From positions 1 to 64,000 of the forward strand of contig CAVZVW010000002.1 of NCBI GenBank assembly GCA_963778845.1: a DNA stretch of 64,000 bases, given 5' to 3'. Position numbers and translations under genes: made by a program. The notes under the pieces are model-generated. The model searched no databases and was not told the DNA's origin. It worked only from the letters and a program-made list of their open reading frames with translations. Position 1 is the stretch's first letter. The number at the start of each line of letters is the position of its first letter. The stretch comes from CAVZVW01 sp963778845 (GTDB lineage: Bacteria; Actinomycetota; Actinomycetes; Actinomycetales; Kineosporiaceae). This document shows positions 34,501 to 41,263 of the stretch, piece after piece.

Positions 34501-34724
34501 ACGACCTGGCCGCCGACGACGATGCGGCCGCCGGACCAGACGTCGGCGGGGTCGTCCACCGTGACCCGCTCGATCTCGCCGGTCACCAGCGAGAGCACCG
34601 GCGTGACGGCCGCCGCGGCGCTGGTCGCCAGTGCCACCGCGGATGTGGCGACCACGAGGCCGGCGGTCGTGGCGAAGGCGTGCACGAGCCGCAGCGGGCG
34701 CGTCGAACGGGTGGCGCGTGTCAC
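31560..34724 (-). CDS. Large secreted IPT/TIG-repeat protein
   Basis: A 1054-aa protein with a Sec-type signal peptide (LRLVHAFATTAGLVVATSAV ... AAAA). Residues about 45-690 form an unrecognised region with scattered Cys and motifs such as TVDDPADVWSGGRIVVGGQV, ILGHEAPNGQYLFPMGIGLG and IELPDFVEININALG. Five IPT/TIG Ig-like repeats follow (VTGFAPVVGAVGATVTIDGV, TIAAVSPLVAPVGATVTVTG and three more), with a PPPPPPPG linker between the second and third. The start is GTG 34724; frame upstream of it is Arg-rich filler. TIG repeats mediate binding or scaffolding at the surface. Its stop overlaps the start of the peroxidase-like gene (ATGA). The role of the N-terminal region is unknown. Confidence 0.75.
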   Translation of the reverse strand: MTRATRSTRPLRLVHAFATTAGLVVATSAVALATSAAAAVTPVLSLVTGEIERVTVDDPADVWSGGRIVVGGQVVILPRNLLLDLPANRLTLQQLFARAPQACLSRHESGLGKADACNTTATGGFATITATRVATGDVIAGDAFLEKGREIVSGAVTYLSYTDGYLRLNGVEGDPDAGVMVRLNDPTSRHTVQSGRGCLAGAANCSPDPRFTLDPDNYTAAFSTGYPVCLPSTTARTFTDTIDVNRNQNTTEQITAQAAPDGSGDVLCPQANRRSSGIATDARLLAPVELGDHLLVKGAFETVDGVRFLSASSMKVSVALETTAAFDQPDYMTIDEMFMDAPGFQRQRIRDQFIGATTAVDSDVVIWSVHRDPGTNDAHEFPLATVAGCEAVSGPLTCRQVLGPHTFRVRHEALFLANSAKNVKLDPCAQWNADPRFRFAGVCPNGGTLAEEFGMLSPVPHEVQARTGRKIADRARVGGEALKTVDILGHEAPNGQYLFPMGIGLGGIELPDFVEININALGTPASFDGIPWNLDRRLSPNGCVGPCEAGPQPLDPFPVPGFDPRTASLPAGVPTAPYNDPNFTARPLTSTANRILSYVDPQLGIFDGDATVLSWPPRDPAAVGVGVTPALGAARALVTGFAPVVGAVGATVTIDGVGLSGTTGVSFGGVPATTFANISGTQVSADVPAGALSGPIEVTTPTGVVASASRFTIVTPPTIAAVSPLVAPVGATVTVTGTGFTVATGVALGALPTTFSVVSDTLLRASIPAGAVDAPVTVTNPAGSVTGTDVVVIGPTPPPPPPPGPPTITGFAPSNGPPGTVVTVVGTNLAGATVATFEGVLATISATSPTSMVATVPAGAATGPIIVTTPGGSVTSPTMFQVSAAPPPPQQPLITSVSPLAGAPGDVVTIAGVGFTQVTSVAFNGTPATFQVGAAGILAAVPAGATSGPVSVTTPLGTGRSTVFSVLGGTPASNAPTITSFSPASTRGGGTVVVTGTGFVAVSSVTVNGRAVTTFSVASPTTMSFVVAGGTKTGPIRISAANGIATSATPLTVR

Positions 34725-34866
34725 CGTGGTTCCCCCCTTGCGCCGGTGTTGCCGGCGTGTTCTGGGTGTTGCACCCCCCCGGGTGCCTGGCTGGTCATGG
34801 CGCCGGCTGGTCTTCGAGCCGGGTTGGTGGAGCCGGCTGGTCACGCAGCCGGTTGGTCTTCGAGCA
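34725..34866 (-). repeat. Intergenic GGCTGGTC repeats
   Basis: The 142-nt gap holds four variants of the octamer GGCTGGTC, or GGTTGGTC, twice followed by TTCGAGC, with complementary GGAGCC/GAGCC pieces that could fold. It resembles short interspersed palindromic elements of actinobacteria. No gene is present. Confidence 0.55.
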
Positions 34867-35536
34867 CTACGGGGTCGGCGCTGGCTTTCCGGTGGACTTG
34901 GCCGCCGACGGCGCGTGCTTCGTGGGCGGGTCCGGAAGGCCGAGGTTGAGAGCCACCTGCCACCCGTTCGCGGTCAGGGCCGCACGCGGATAGGCGAGGC
35001 CGGCGCGCCCACCGACCGAGACGCTGTAGGTCGCCGCCTGGGGAATGCCCGCGACGGTGAAGGGGAAGACGCAACCGCGCTTGCTCGCGTCGGCCACCCC
35101 CCGCGCCAGGCGCGAGGTCGCGAGCACCGCGCCCGCGCCGTCCCGCACGCTGACCATGGCGCCGGCTCGGATGTCCGGGGCCTCGGAGCGCGGGGCGCAA
35201 GCGTCGGGCTGCGGGGTGGCCGCCCACAAGGTGAACGTGCCGTGGATCGCGGGCGGGCTCGCCGGTGCGGCCTTGGTGACCGCCGCGGGCGTCGGCCGCG
35301 TGACCAGCACGGTGATGACAGCGGTCAGCACGGCCACGACGACGACGGCGAGACCGCCGAGCGCCCAGGCCGCGGGCCGCCCCTGCAGGCGTCGCGGCGC
35401 AGCATGTGCCTGGTCGGGACCGGGGACGGTGAGCAGCTCAGTCGCGCTCAGTGCCGACGTGCTCAGTGCCGACGTGCTCAGTGCCGACGTGCTCAGTGCC
35501 GACGTACTCGGTGCCGACGGACTCAGTTGTGGACAT
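34867..35536 (-). pseudogene. Membrane-anchored exported protein with an apparent +1 frameshift
   Basis: The start ATG 35536 has a GGAG 8 nt upstream and opens MSTTESVGTEYV, then VGTEH copies from a 15-bp tandem repeat. It stops after 32 codons at TGA 35438-35440. One base over, the frame reads ELLTVPGPDQAHAAPRRLQ, a full membrane helix WALGGLAVVVVAVLTAVITV, and an extracellular beta-rich domain (GTFTLWAATPQPDACAPRSE, GCVFPFTVAGIPQAATYSVS) to TAG 34867. The only in-frame start of that part (GTG 35337) would cut the helix in half, so one gene with a frameshift is more likely. The first ATG overlaps the 3' end of the upstream gene. It could be real decay, a sequencing error, or recoding at GAC-TGA-G. 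Confidence 0.55.
35446..35520 (-). repeat. 15-bp tandem repeat encoding VGTEH
   Basis: Four identical 15-bp units (plus-strand GCTCAGTGCCGACGT) and a fifth degenerate one lie in the 5' end of the frameshifted gene. They encode repeated VGTEH. Unit length is a multiple of three. Confidence 0.9.
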
Positions 35537-36197
35537 GCGAGGAGCTCCCCCCCGTTGTGCCGGCCGGGGCGCTGACCGCCCGGCCCACGGTGATGGTGAC
35601 GACGCCGCCGCCCGCGGCCGGCAGCCGCAGAAGCAGCGCCGCCCCGTTGCTGGTGGTCACGAAGCCGAGAGTGCCCTCGACGGAGTCGCCGGGACGCAGC
35701 GTGCCCCCCGGCAGCGTCGACGTGGAGGCCTGGGCGACCGCGCCGTCCGCCGGCAGCAGCGCGAAGGAGCCGGTGCCCCAGGTGAGGTCGCTCGTGGAGT
35801 CGTTGGCGATCCGCAGACTCACCTGCACCTGGGTCTGGTTGTCCGCCACCAGGTTCTGGATGCCGTGGACGGCGCCCGCCAGGTCACGCGTGCTCGGCCC
35901 GGTGAGCGTCTCGGCACCGGTCACGGTGACCACCCCGACCGCCGTGCGGACCGCGACGCCGACAGGGAAAGGGCCGTGGCCGGTCTCGGCGGGCAGCCTG
36001 GTCACCCCGGCTGGTGAGAACCGGACCGCGCCGACAGTGGTGACCACGCCGGCAATGAGGGCGGCCGAGGCGACGGTCACGAGCGCGGCGGCCACGACTA
36101 CGCGAGCGAGGTCCGCGCCCGGCGCGCTGCGACGTCGCCATCTCGACGAGTGCGGGAGGCTCCCGGGTCGGGAACGGGTCAGAAGGCTGGTGGCCAT
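35523..36197 (-). CDS. Membrane-anchored exported protein (DUF4352-like Ig fold suspected)
   Basis: A 224-aa protein with a basic cytoplasmic N-terminus (RSRPGSLPHSSRWRRRSAP), one membrane helix (ARVVVAAALVTVASAALIAG) and an extracytoplasmic domain: VSLRIANDSTSDLTWGTGSF, LLPADGAV, then GTLRPGDSVEGTLGFVTTSN. The order 'V.V.I.N.....L.......L....G......TL.PG.S..G.L.F' is that of DUF4352/telomere-repeat-like Ig folds. It ends SSSHVHN. It is first in the minus-strand oxidase cluster. ATG 36197 lies inside the regulatory motif 36192-36217, so a downstream GTG start cannot be excluded. Confidence 0.6.
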   Translation of the reverse strand: MATSLLTRSRPGSLPHSSRWRRRSAPGADLARVVVAAALVTVASAALIAGVVTTVGAVRFSPAGVTRLPAETGHGPFPVGVAVRTAVGVVTVTGAETLTGPSTRDLAGAVHGIQNLVADNQTQVQVSLRIANDSTSDLTWGTGSFALLPADGAVAQASTSTLPGGTLRPGDSVEGTLGFVTTSNGAALLLRLPAAGGGVVTITVGRAVSAPAGTTGGSSSHVHN

Positions 36198-36217
36198 TGC
36201 CCAAAGGTCGTAGTACC
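36192..36217 (-). promoter_or_regulatory. Copy 1 of the shared ~25-bp motif (oxidase cluster)
   Basis: On the minus strand it reads GGTACTACGACC, then TTTGGG, then CAATGGCC. It matches the copies at 55560-55588 and 58710-58738 at most positions (consensus GGTACTA-SSACC-WWYGG-NC-WATGG). It stands at the head of the cluster. Confidence 0.6.
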
Positions 36218-36247
36218 TGCCCCCGGGTGCCTGGCAGTCCCGTCAAT

Positions 36248-36292
36248 CCCCCCACATTTGGGGGTGCTCACCCCCCGCGAAATGGGGGGGTG
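36248..36292. promoter_or_regulatory. Two C-run/G-run palindromes upstream of the oxidase cluster
   Basis: CCCCCCACATTTGGGGG (36248-36264) and CACCCCCCGCGAAATGGGGG (from 36269) are each imperfect palindromes with an A/T-containing centre, about two helical turns apart, 50-95 nt before the first gene of the cluster. They also lie downstream of purA, so a terminator role is an alternative. Confidence 0.5.
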
Positions 36293-36410
36293 CAGGCCAC
36301 ATATCGGGCACACCGACGATGTCGGGTGCGATCTCTGGAGGGTAGCCGCCCCTTCGATGCGCCCGTGACGACAGTTGCACGCCAGAGGTCGCGCCGAAGG
36401 GTGAGGGTGG

Positions 36411-37697
36411 TCAGCCGAGGATGTCGTGGCGCACGATCGTCGCCTCGCGGCCGGGGCCGACCCCGACCGCGGAGATCCGCGCCCCCGAGAGCTCCTCCAG
36501 GGCCAGCACGTACTCCTGGGCCGCCTTCGGAAGGTCCTCCATGGAGCGCGCTGCGCTCACGTCCTCCGCCCACCCCTCGAAGTACTCGTACACGGGCCGC
36601 GCGTGGTGGAACTCGGTCTGCGTCACGGGGACGTGGTCCATCCGCCGGCCGTCCACCTCGTAGGCAACGCACACGGGCACCCGCTCCCACCCGGAGAGCA
36701 CGTCGAGCTTCGTGAGCACCAGGTCGGTCACCCCGTTGATCCGCGAGGCGTACGCGGCCACCGGCGCGTCGTACCAGCCGCACCGGCGGGGCCGGCCCGT
36801 CGTCGTCCCGAACTCCCCGCCCGCGACGCGAAGCCGCTCGCCGTCGCCGTCACGCAGCTCGGTCGGGAACGGCCCCTCCCCGACCCGCGTCGCATACGCC
36901 TTCGCCACGCCGACGACCCGGTCGATGCGCGTGGGCGGCACCCCGGTCCCCGTGCAGGCCCCTCCCGCCGTCGCGTTGGACGAGGTCACGAACGGGTAGT
37001 TGCCGTGGTCGACGTCGAGCTGGGTCGCCTGGCCGCCTTCGAAGAGCACCGTGCGCCCCTCGTCGAGCGCGGTTCCCAGCACCAGCGCGACGTCGCGGAC
37101 CATGGGCCGCAGCCGGTCGGCGTACATCAGCAGCTCCGCCACGGTCTCCTCGACCGTCACCGCCCTACGGTTGTAGACCTTGACGAGCAGCTGGTTCTTC
37201 TGGTCCAGCGCCCCCGCGACCTTCTGCTGCAGGATGTGCTCGTCGAAGAGGTCCTGCACGCGGATGCCGATGCGGTTCATCTTGTCCGCGTATGTGGGCC
37301 CGATGCCGCGCCCCGTCGTGCCGATCCGGCGTGTGCCGAGGAACCGCTCCGTCACCCTGTCGACGGTGCGGTTGTACGGCGCGATGATGTGCGCGCCGGC
37401 CGACACGATCAGCCGTGAGCAGTCCACCCCGCGCGCGCTCAGCGCGTCGATCTCGGCGAAGAGCACCGACAGGTCCACGACGACGCCGTTGCCGATGACG
37501 GGCGTGCACCCGGGGGTGAGGATCCCCGAGGGAAGCAGGTGCAGCGCGTAGCGCTGGCCGTCGACCACCACGGTGTGCCCGGCGTTGTTCCCGCCGTTGA
37601 ACTTGACCACATAGTCGACGCGAGCGCCGAGCGCGTCGGTCGCCTTGCCCTTGCCCTCGTCCCCCCATTGAGCGCCGACGAGCACGATCGCAGGCAT
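36411..37697 (-). CDS. purA: Adenylosuccinate synthetase
   Basis: A 428-aa GTP-dependent enzyme joining IMP and aspartate in AMP synthesis. Signature stretches are AIVLVGAQWGDEGKGKATD (P-loop-like, catalytic Asp), VKFNGGNNAGHTVVVDG (catalytic His), GTTGRGIGPTYADKMNRIGI, LFEGGQATQLDVDHGNYPFV, TSSNATAGGACTGTGVPP, the loop TTTGRPRRCGWYD, and TKLDVLSGWERVPVCVAYE. Length is standard. ATG 37697 gives the canonical MPAIVLVGAQWGDE. Monocistronic by spacing. Confidence 0.97.
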   Translation of the reverse strand: MPAIVLVGAQWGDEGKGKATDALGARVDYVVKFNGGNNAGHTVVVDGQRYALHLLPSGILTPGCTPVIGNGVVVDLSVLFAEIDALSARGVDCSRLIVSAGAHIIAPYNRTVDRVTERFLGTRRIGTTGRGIGPTYADKMNRIGIRVQDLFDEHILQQKVAGALDQKNQLLVKVYNRRAVTVEETVAELLMYADRLRPMVRDVALVLGTALDEGRTVLFEGGQATQLDVDHGNYPFVTSSNATAGGACTGTGVPPTRIDRVVGVAKAYATRVGEGPFPTELRDGDGERLRVAGGEFGTTTGRPRRCGWYDAPVAAYASRINGVTDLVLTKLDVLSGWERVPVCVAYEVDGRRMDHVPVTQTEFHHARPVYEYFEGWAEDVSAARSMEDLPKAAQEYVLALEELSGARISAVGVGPGREATIVRHDILG

Positions 37698-37827
37698 CGC
37701 GGCGTCACCTACCTCTTCCCCACCAGCCTCTTCCCCACCAGCCACCGGCGGCGGATGCCTCAGCGAGGGTATCCCAGCCGTCCCGCGGGTCGGTGCGGGC
37801 TGCTTCCCAGGACAGGTCAGGTCGACC

Positions 37828-37833
37828 TAACCT
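37828..37833 (+). promoter_or_regulatory. -10 box of a leaderless promoter
   Basis: TAACCT ends 6 nt before GTG 37840 of the GT39-like gene. No Shine-Dalgarno is present. Confidence 0.5.
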
Positions 37834-37839
37834 CGGCCA

Positions 37840-39489
37840 GTGGCCCCCACCCTCCTCCGATCGGCCGACGCGAGGTCCGGGCCACGGCATCGCGCAGCAG
37901 CCCTCGGGGGGCGACCGGGTGCGCCGGGCGTCGACCCCCGAGCACGGGTCGGTCTGGGCGGCGCACTGGCAGCGGTGTTCGCCACGAGCCTGGCGGTGTT
38001 CGGCTGGGGGCTGACGGCCGCCTCACCGTGGATCGACGAGGCGGCCACCTGGCTCGCGGTGCACCGTTCGTGGTCGGGCCTGCTCGCACTGCTCGGCGGG
38101 GCGGACGCACCCGTCGTCCCGTACTACGCCCTGGTCAAGGCCGCGTCCGTGGCTCCCCCGGGCTTCACCGCCCTGCGCCTGTGGTCGGCCCTGGCCGCCG
38201 CCGGTACCGTGACCGCACTCGCATGCCTCCTCACGCGGCTCGCCGGGTACCGCGTGGCGCTCGCGGCCTCCGCGCTGCTGGTGGGGATGGCCGGCTTCGA
38301 CCGCTACGCCCAGGAGGCCCGGCCGTACTCCCTCTTCACCTTCGTCGCGGCGCTGTCCTGGCTGGGCTGGGACAGGTGGACCCGGCGAAGGACCCCGGCG
38401 ACAGCGGCCCTGTTCGCCGGGTCGGTCACCGTGGCTGTCCTGACGCACCCCTTCGGTGTCTTCCTCCTGCCTGCCCAGCTGGTCGCGGAGCTGGCGCTGG
38501 ACAGCTCGCGCAGCGGGTGGGAGGGCACCTGGTGGGCCCGGGCGAGGCGCTTGCTCCCGACCGCCCTCTGGGGTTGCCTCGGGGTGCTCCTCGCGGCGTA
38601 CCACCTCGGCCTTGCCGTGGCCAACGGCACCGGTGGCGCCTTCGACGCCCCGGTCACCCCTGGCAGGCTCTGGGCCACGGCGAAGGTCTCCGTCGCCTCC
38701 GACGGCGGCACCGACCTGACCGTCGGCGCGCTGTGCCTGCTCGGCGTCGTCGGGGCGCTCACCGTGACCCGGCCGCGTTGGCGACACGTCGTCACCGTCC
38801 TGCTGGCGTGGCTGACCGTGCCGACCCTGCTCGCCGTGGCGGCCGCGGTGATCCATCCGAACCTGCTGCGGTCGCGCTACCTCATCGGGTCGCTGCCCCC
38901 GCTCGCGGGGCTTGCCGCCGTCGGTGTCGTCGTCCTCGCCGAGGCCGCCGGTCGCGTCGTCCGCCGCGCGGCGGGGGCGTCGGCGCAACGGCTCGCCTGC
39001 GCCATGGTCGCGGTCGGTCTGGTCGGGGCGGCTCTCACCCTGGAGTGGCCCGACCAGCTGCAGGTCCGCGCGCCCGCCGGGCACGGTGAGGACGCCCGGG
39101 GCGCACTGGCGGCCGCGCTCGCGGCGTCCCGGGCATCCGCCCAACCCGTCGTCGTATCCGACCAGAACGGCGCCATGGTCGTGACCGCACTGGCCCCCGA
39201 CCTGGCCGGGGCGGGGATCCTCTTCGGCCCCGACCCGAGCCGGCGCGGGGTCTGGCCTGTCGCGCGCCCCGCGTCCGAGGTCGAGGCCGCCCTATCCGGC
39301 CACAGGACCGTCGTCTGGCTCTACCGGGCGCTCATCCCCGGCACCGACGTGACCAGCACCGCGATGGACCTGGTGAGGGACCACGTCCCACCGACGCTGC
39401 AGCGCCTGCACTTCACGATCAGGACCGCCCGGCGGCCGGCCCCGGGCTGGGTCCTGGTCGTCCTCGCCCGACCGGCCCGACCGGCATGA
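37840..39489 (+). CDS. GT39/ArnT-like membrane glycosyltransferase family protein
   Basis: A 549-aa polytopic membrane protein with about ten helices. After the first helix comes LTAASPWIDEAATWLAVHRS, where the Asp-Glu in the first periplasmic loop is the catalytic pattern of GT-C (GT39/GT83) enzymes that use polyprenyl-phosphate sugars. RYAQEARPYSLFTFVAALSW is another family motif. A soluble C-terminal domain of about 150 residues (VVVSDQNGAMVVTALAPDLA, then YRALIPGTDVTSTAMDLVRD) lies outside. The sugar and acceptor are unknown. The start is GTG 37840, leaderless. Confidence 0.75.
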   Translation: MAPTLLRSADARSGPRHRAAALGGRPGAPGVDPRARVGLGGALAAVFATSLAVFGWGLTAASPWIDEAATWLAVHRSWSGLLALLGGADAPVVPYYALVKAASVAPPGFTALRLWSALAAAGTVTALACLLTRLAGYRVALAASALLVGMAGFDRYAQEARPYSLFTFVAALSWLGWDRWTRRRTPATAALFAGSVTVAVLTHPFGVFLLPAQLVAELALDSSRSGWEGTWWARARRLLPTALWGCLGVLLAAYHLGLAVANGTGGAFDAPVTPGRLWATAKVSVASDGGTDLTVGALCLLGVVGALTVTRPRWRHVVTVLLAWLTVPTLLAVAAAVIHPNLLRSRYLIGSLPPLAGLAAVGVVVLAEAAGRVVRRAAGASAQRLACAMVAVGLVGAALTLEWPDQLQVRAPAGHGEDARGALAAALAASRASAQPVVVSDQNGAMVVTALAPDLAGAGILFGPDPSRRGVWPVARPASEVEAALSGHRTVVWLYRALIPGTDVTSTAMDLVRDHVPPTLQRLHFTIRTARRPAPGWVLVVLARPARPA

Positions 39490-39506
39490 CCGGCATGACC
39501 GGCATG
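39481..39506 (+). repeat. 9-bp tandem repeat CCGGCATGA
   Basis: Three copies of CCGGCATGA span the stop codon of the GT39-like gene. No function is evident. Confidence 0.7.
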
Positions 39507-39532
39507 TTCGCCATGATCGGCAAGTCCGACGA

Positions 39533-39943
39533 TCAGGTCGCCGCCGGGGCCGAGGGGTCGCAGTCGCGCAGGAACTGCCGGCACCGGTCCCGCTCGTCGT
39601 CCTCGCCGATCGCCGCCGCCGCCTGTGCGAGGGCGGCCAGAGCCCGCAGGAACCCCTGGTTCGGCGCGTGCGACCACGGCACGGGCCCCTGTCCCCGCCA
39701 GCCCGCGCGGCGCAGCGCGTCCAGCCCCCGGTGGTAGCCGACCCGGGCATAGGCATACGCCTCCACCGAGCGACCCTCGCGCAGCGCACCCTCGGCGAGG
39801 ACCGCCCATGGCAGGCTCGCGGCCGGGTGGTCGGCGGCGACGAGGGACGCCTCGGTGCCGCCGTCCAGCGCGGCGCGCACGGCGTCGTCCCCGGGCAGGA
39901 ACGTGGGCGGGACGCCGCCCAGCAGGTTCTCGTGAGAGGTCAC
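39533..39943 (-). CDS. DUF3151-family protein
   Basis: A 136-aa protein: MTSHENLLGGVPPTFLPGDD, then ASLPWAVLAEGALREGRSVE, AYAYARVGYHRGLDALRRAG, and WSHAPNQGFLRALAALAQA. This matches DUF3151, a small cytoplasmic actinobacterial family of tetratrico-like helices that usually follows the class II aldolase gene. It is 10 nt downstream of fbaA and in the same operon. Function unknown. Confidence 0.87.
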   Translation of the reverse strand: MTSHENLLGGVPPTFLPGDDAVRAALDGGTEASLVAADHPAASLPWAVLAEGALREGRSVEAYAYARVGYHRGLDALRRAGWRGQGPVPWSHAPNQGFLRALAALAQAAAAIGEDDERDRCRQFLRDCDPSAPAAT

Positions 39944-39953
39944 TCGCGCGGCC

Positions 39954-40976
39954 CTAGCCGATGCGGGTGCCCGCGGCGCGCAGGTCGTGGCACGCCTGCA
40001 CCACTCGCGCCGTCATGCCCGCCTCGCCTGCCTTGCCCCACGCCCGAGGGTCGTAGGACTTCTTGTTGCCGACCTCGCCGTCCACCTTCAGGACGCCGTC
40101 GTAGTGCTTGAGCATGTGGTCGGCGACCGGGCGGGTGAACGCGTACTGGGTGTCCGTGTCGACGTTCATCTTGATCACACCGAAGTCCACCGCCGCCGCG
40201 ATCTCCTCCGGCAGCGAGCCCGAGCCCCCGTGGAAGACCAGGTCGAACGGCTTGGCCTTGCCGTACCGCTCGCCGACGGCGTCCTGGATCTCCTGCAGGA
40301 TCTCCGGGCGCAGCTTCACGTTGCCGGGCTTGTAGACCCCGTGCACGTTGCCGAACGTGAGCGCGGCCATGTAGCGGCCCTTGTCGCCCAGACCCAGCGC
40401 CTCGGCGGTGGCCAGACCGTCGGCCACGGTCGTGTACAGCTTCTCGTTGATCTCGTTGGCGACGCCGTCCTCCTCGCCGCCGACGACGCCGATCTCGACC
40501 TCCAGGACCACCCTCGCCTCGGCGCAGTGCGCGAGTAGCTCCTCGCCGATCTTCAGGTTCTCCGCCAGCGGCACGGCCGAGCCGTCCCACATGTGCGACT
40601 GGAAGAGCGGCGTCCCGCCCTTCTTGACCCGCTCCAGGCTCATGGCCAGCAGCGGCTTGACGAACGTGTCGAGCTTGTCCTTGGGGCAGTGGTCGGTGTG
40701 CAGCGCGATGTTGACGTGGTAGTGCTTGGCGACCTCGTGGGCGTACGCGGCCAGCGCCGCTGCGCCGGTGACCATGTTCTTGACAGACGGACCCGACAGG
40801 TACTCCGCCCCGCCCGTCGAGACCTGGACGATGCCGTCGCTCTCGGCCTCGGCGAAGCCGCGGATGGCCGCGTTGAGCGTCTGGGACGACGTGACGTTGA
40901 TGGCCGGGTACGCGAACGACTGCGCCTTGGCCCGGTCGAGCATCTCGGCGTAGACGTCGGGGGAAGCGATCGGCAT
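39954..40976 (-). CDS. fbaA: Class II fructose-bisphosphate aldolase
   Basis: A 340-aa zinc-dependent aldolase of glycolysis and gluconeogenesis. Key parts are AYPAINVTSSQTLNAAIRGF, the zinc/catalytic block VNIALHTDHCPKDKLD, FQSHMWDGSAVPLAENL, VVLEVEIGVVGGEEDGV, LTFGNVHGVYKPGNVKLRPE, LVFHGGSGSLPEEI and KMNVDTDTQYAFTRP. ATG 40976 has AGGAG 6 nt upstream. It is the long-chain (IIA, E. coli FbaA-like) type. Confidence 0.97.
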   Translation of the reverse strand: MPIASPDVYAEMLDRAKAQSFAYPAINVTSSQTLNAAIRGFAEAESDGIVQVSTGGAEYLSGPSVKNMVTGAAALAAYAHEVAKHYHVNIALHTDHCPKDKLDTFVKPLLAMSLERVKKGGTPLFQSHMWDGSAVPLAENLKIGEELLAHCAEARVVLEVEIGVVGGEEDGVANEINEKLYTTVADGLATAEALGLGDKGRYMAALTFGNVHGVYKPGNVKLRPEILQEIQDAVGERYGKAKPFDLVFHGGSGSLPEEIAAAVDFGVIKMNVDTDTQYAFTRPVADHMLKHYDGVLKVDGEVGNKKSYDPRAWGKAGEAGMTARVVQACHDLRAAGTRIG

Positions 40977-41227
40977 GGGCTGCTCCTGTGCTCGTCCGCC
41001 GTGGCGGTGCACGCCACGTGGGTCCTGACGACGCCGCCGCGGTGGGACGACGCCCGCGCTGCGCCGCTGCAGCGTGTCTCCGCCGTCGATCCTTCCACGT
41101 CCGGGGACGTTGCCGGGCACCGGTCCCTGCCGGCTCGGCTCGCCCGTGACAGCCAGTCACGTGTGTCGTCCGACCGGAACCCTAACGGTCGATCGTCGGC
41201 GCCGCCCGCGATGTCGATACAGCCCGC

Positions 41228-41263
41228 ATGAGCCCGAACGCGACCGGCGGGCCGCGGCGATGA
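41228..41263 (+). CDS. Possible 11-codon leader ORF of the subtilase gene
   Basis: ATG 41228 opens MSPNATGGPRR and stops at TGA 41261-41263, which overlaps the subtilase ATG (ATGA). There is no Shine-Dalgarno before the subtilase ATG, so translation of this leader could deliver ribosomes to it. Evidence is positional only. Confidence 0.3.
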   Translation: MSPNATGGPRR

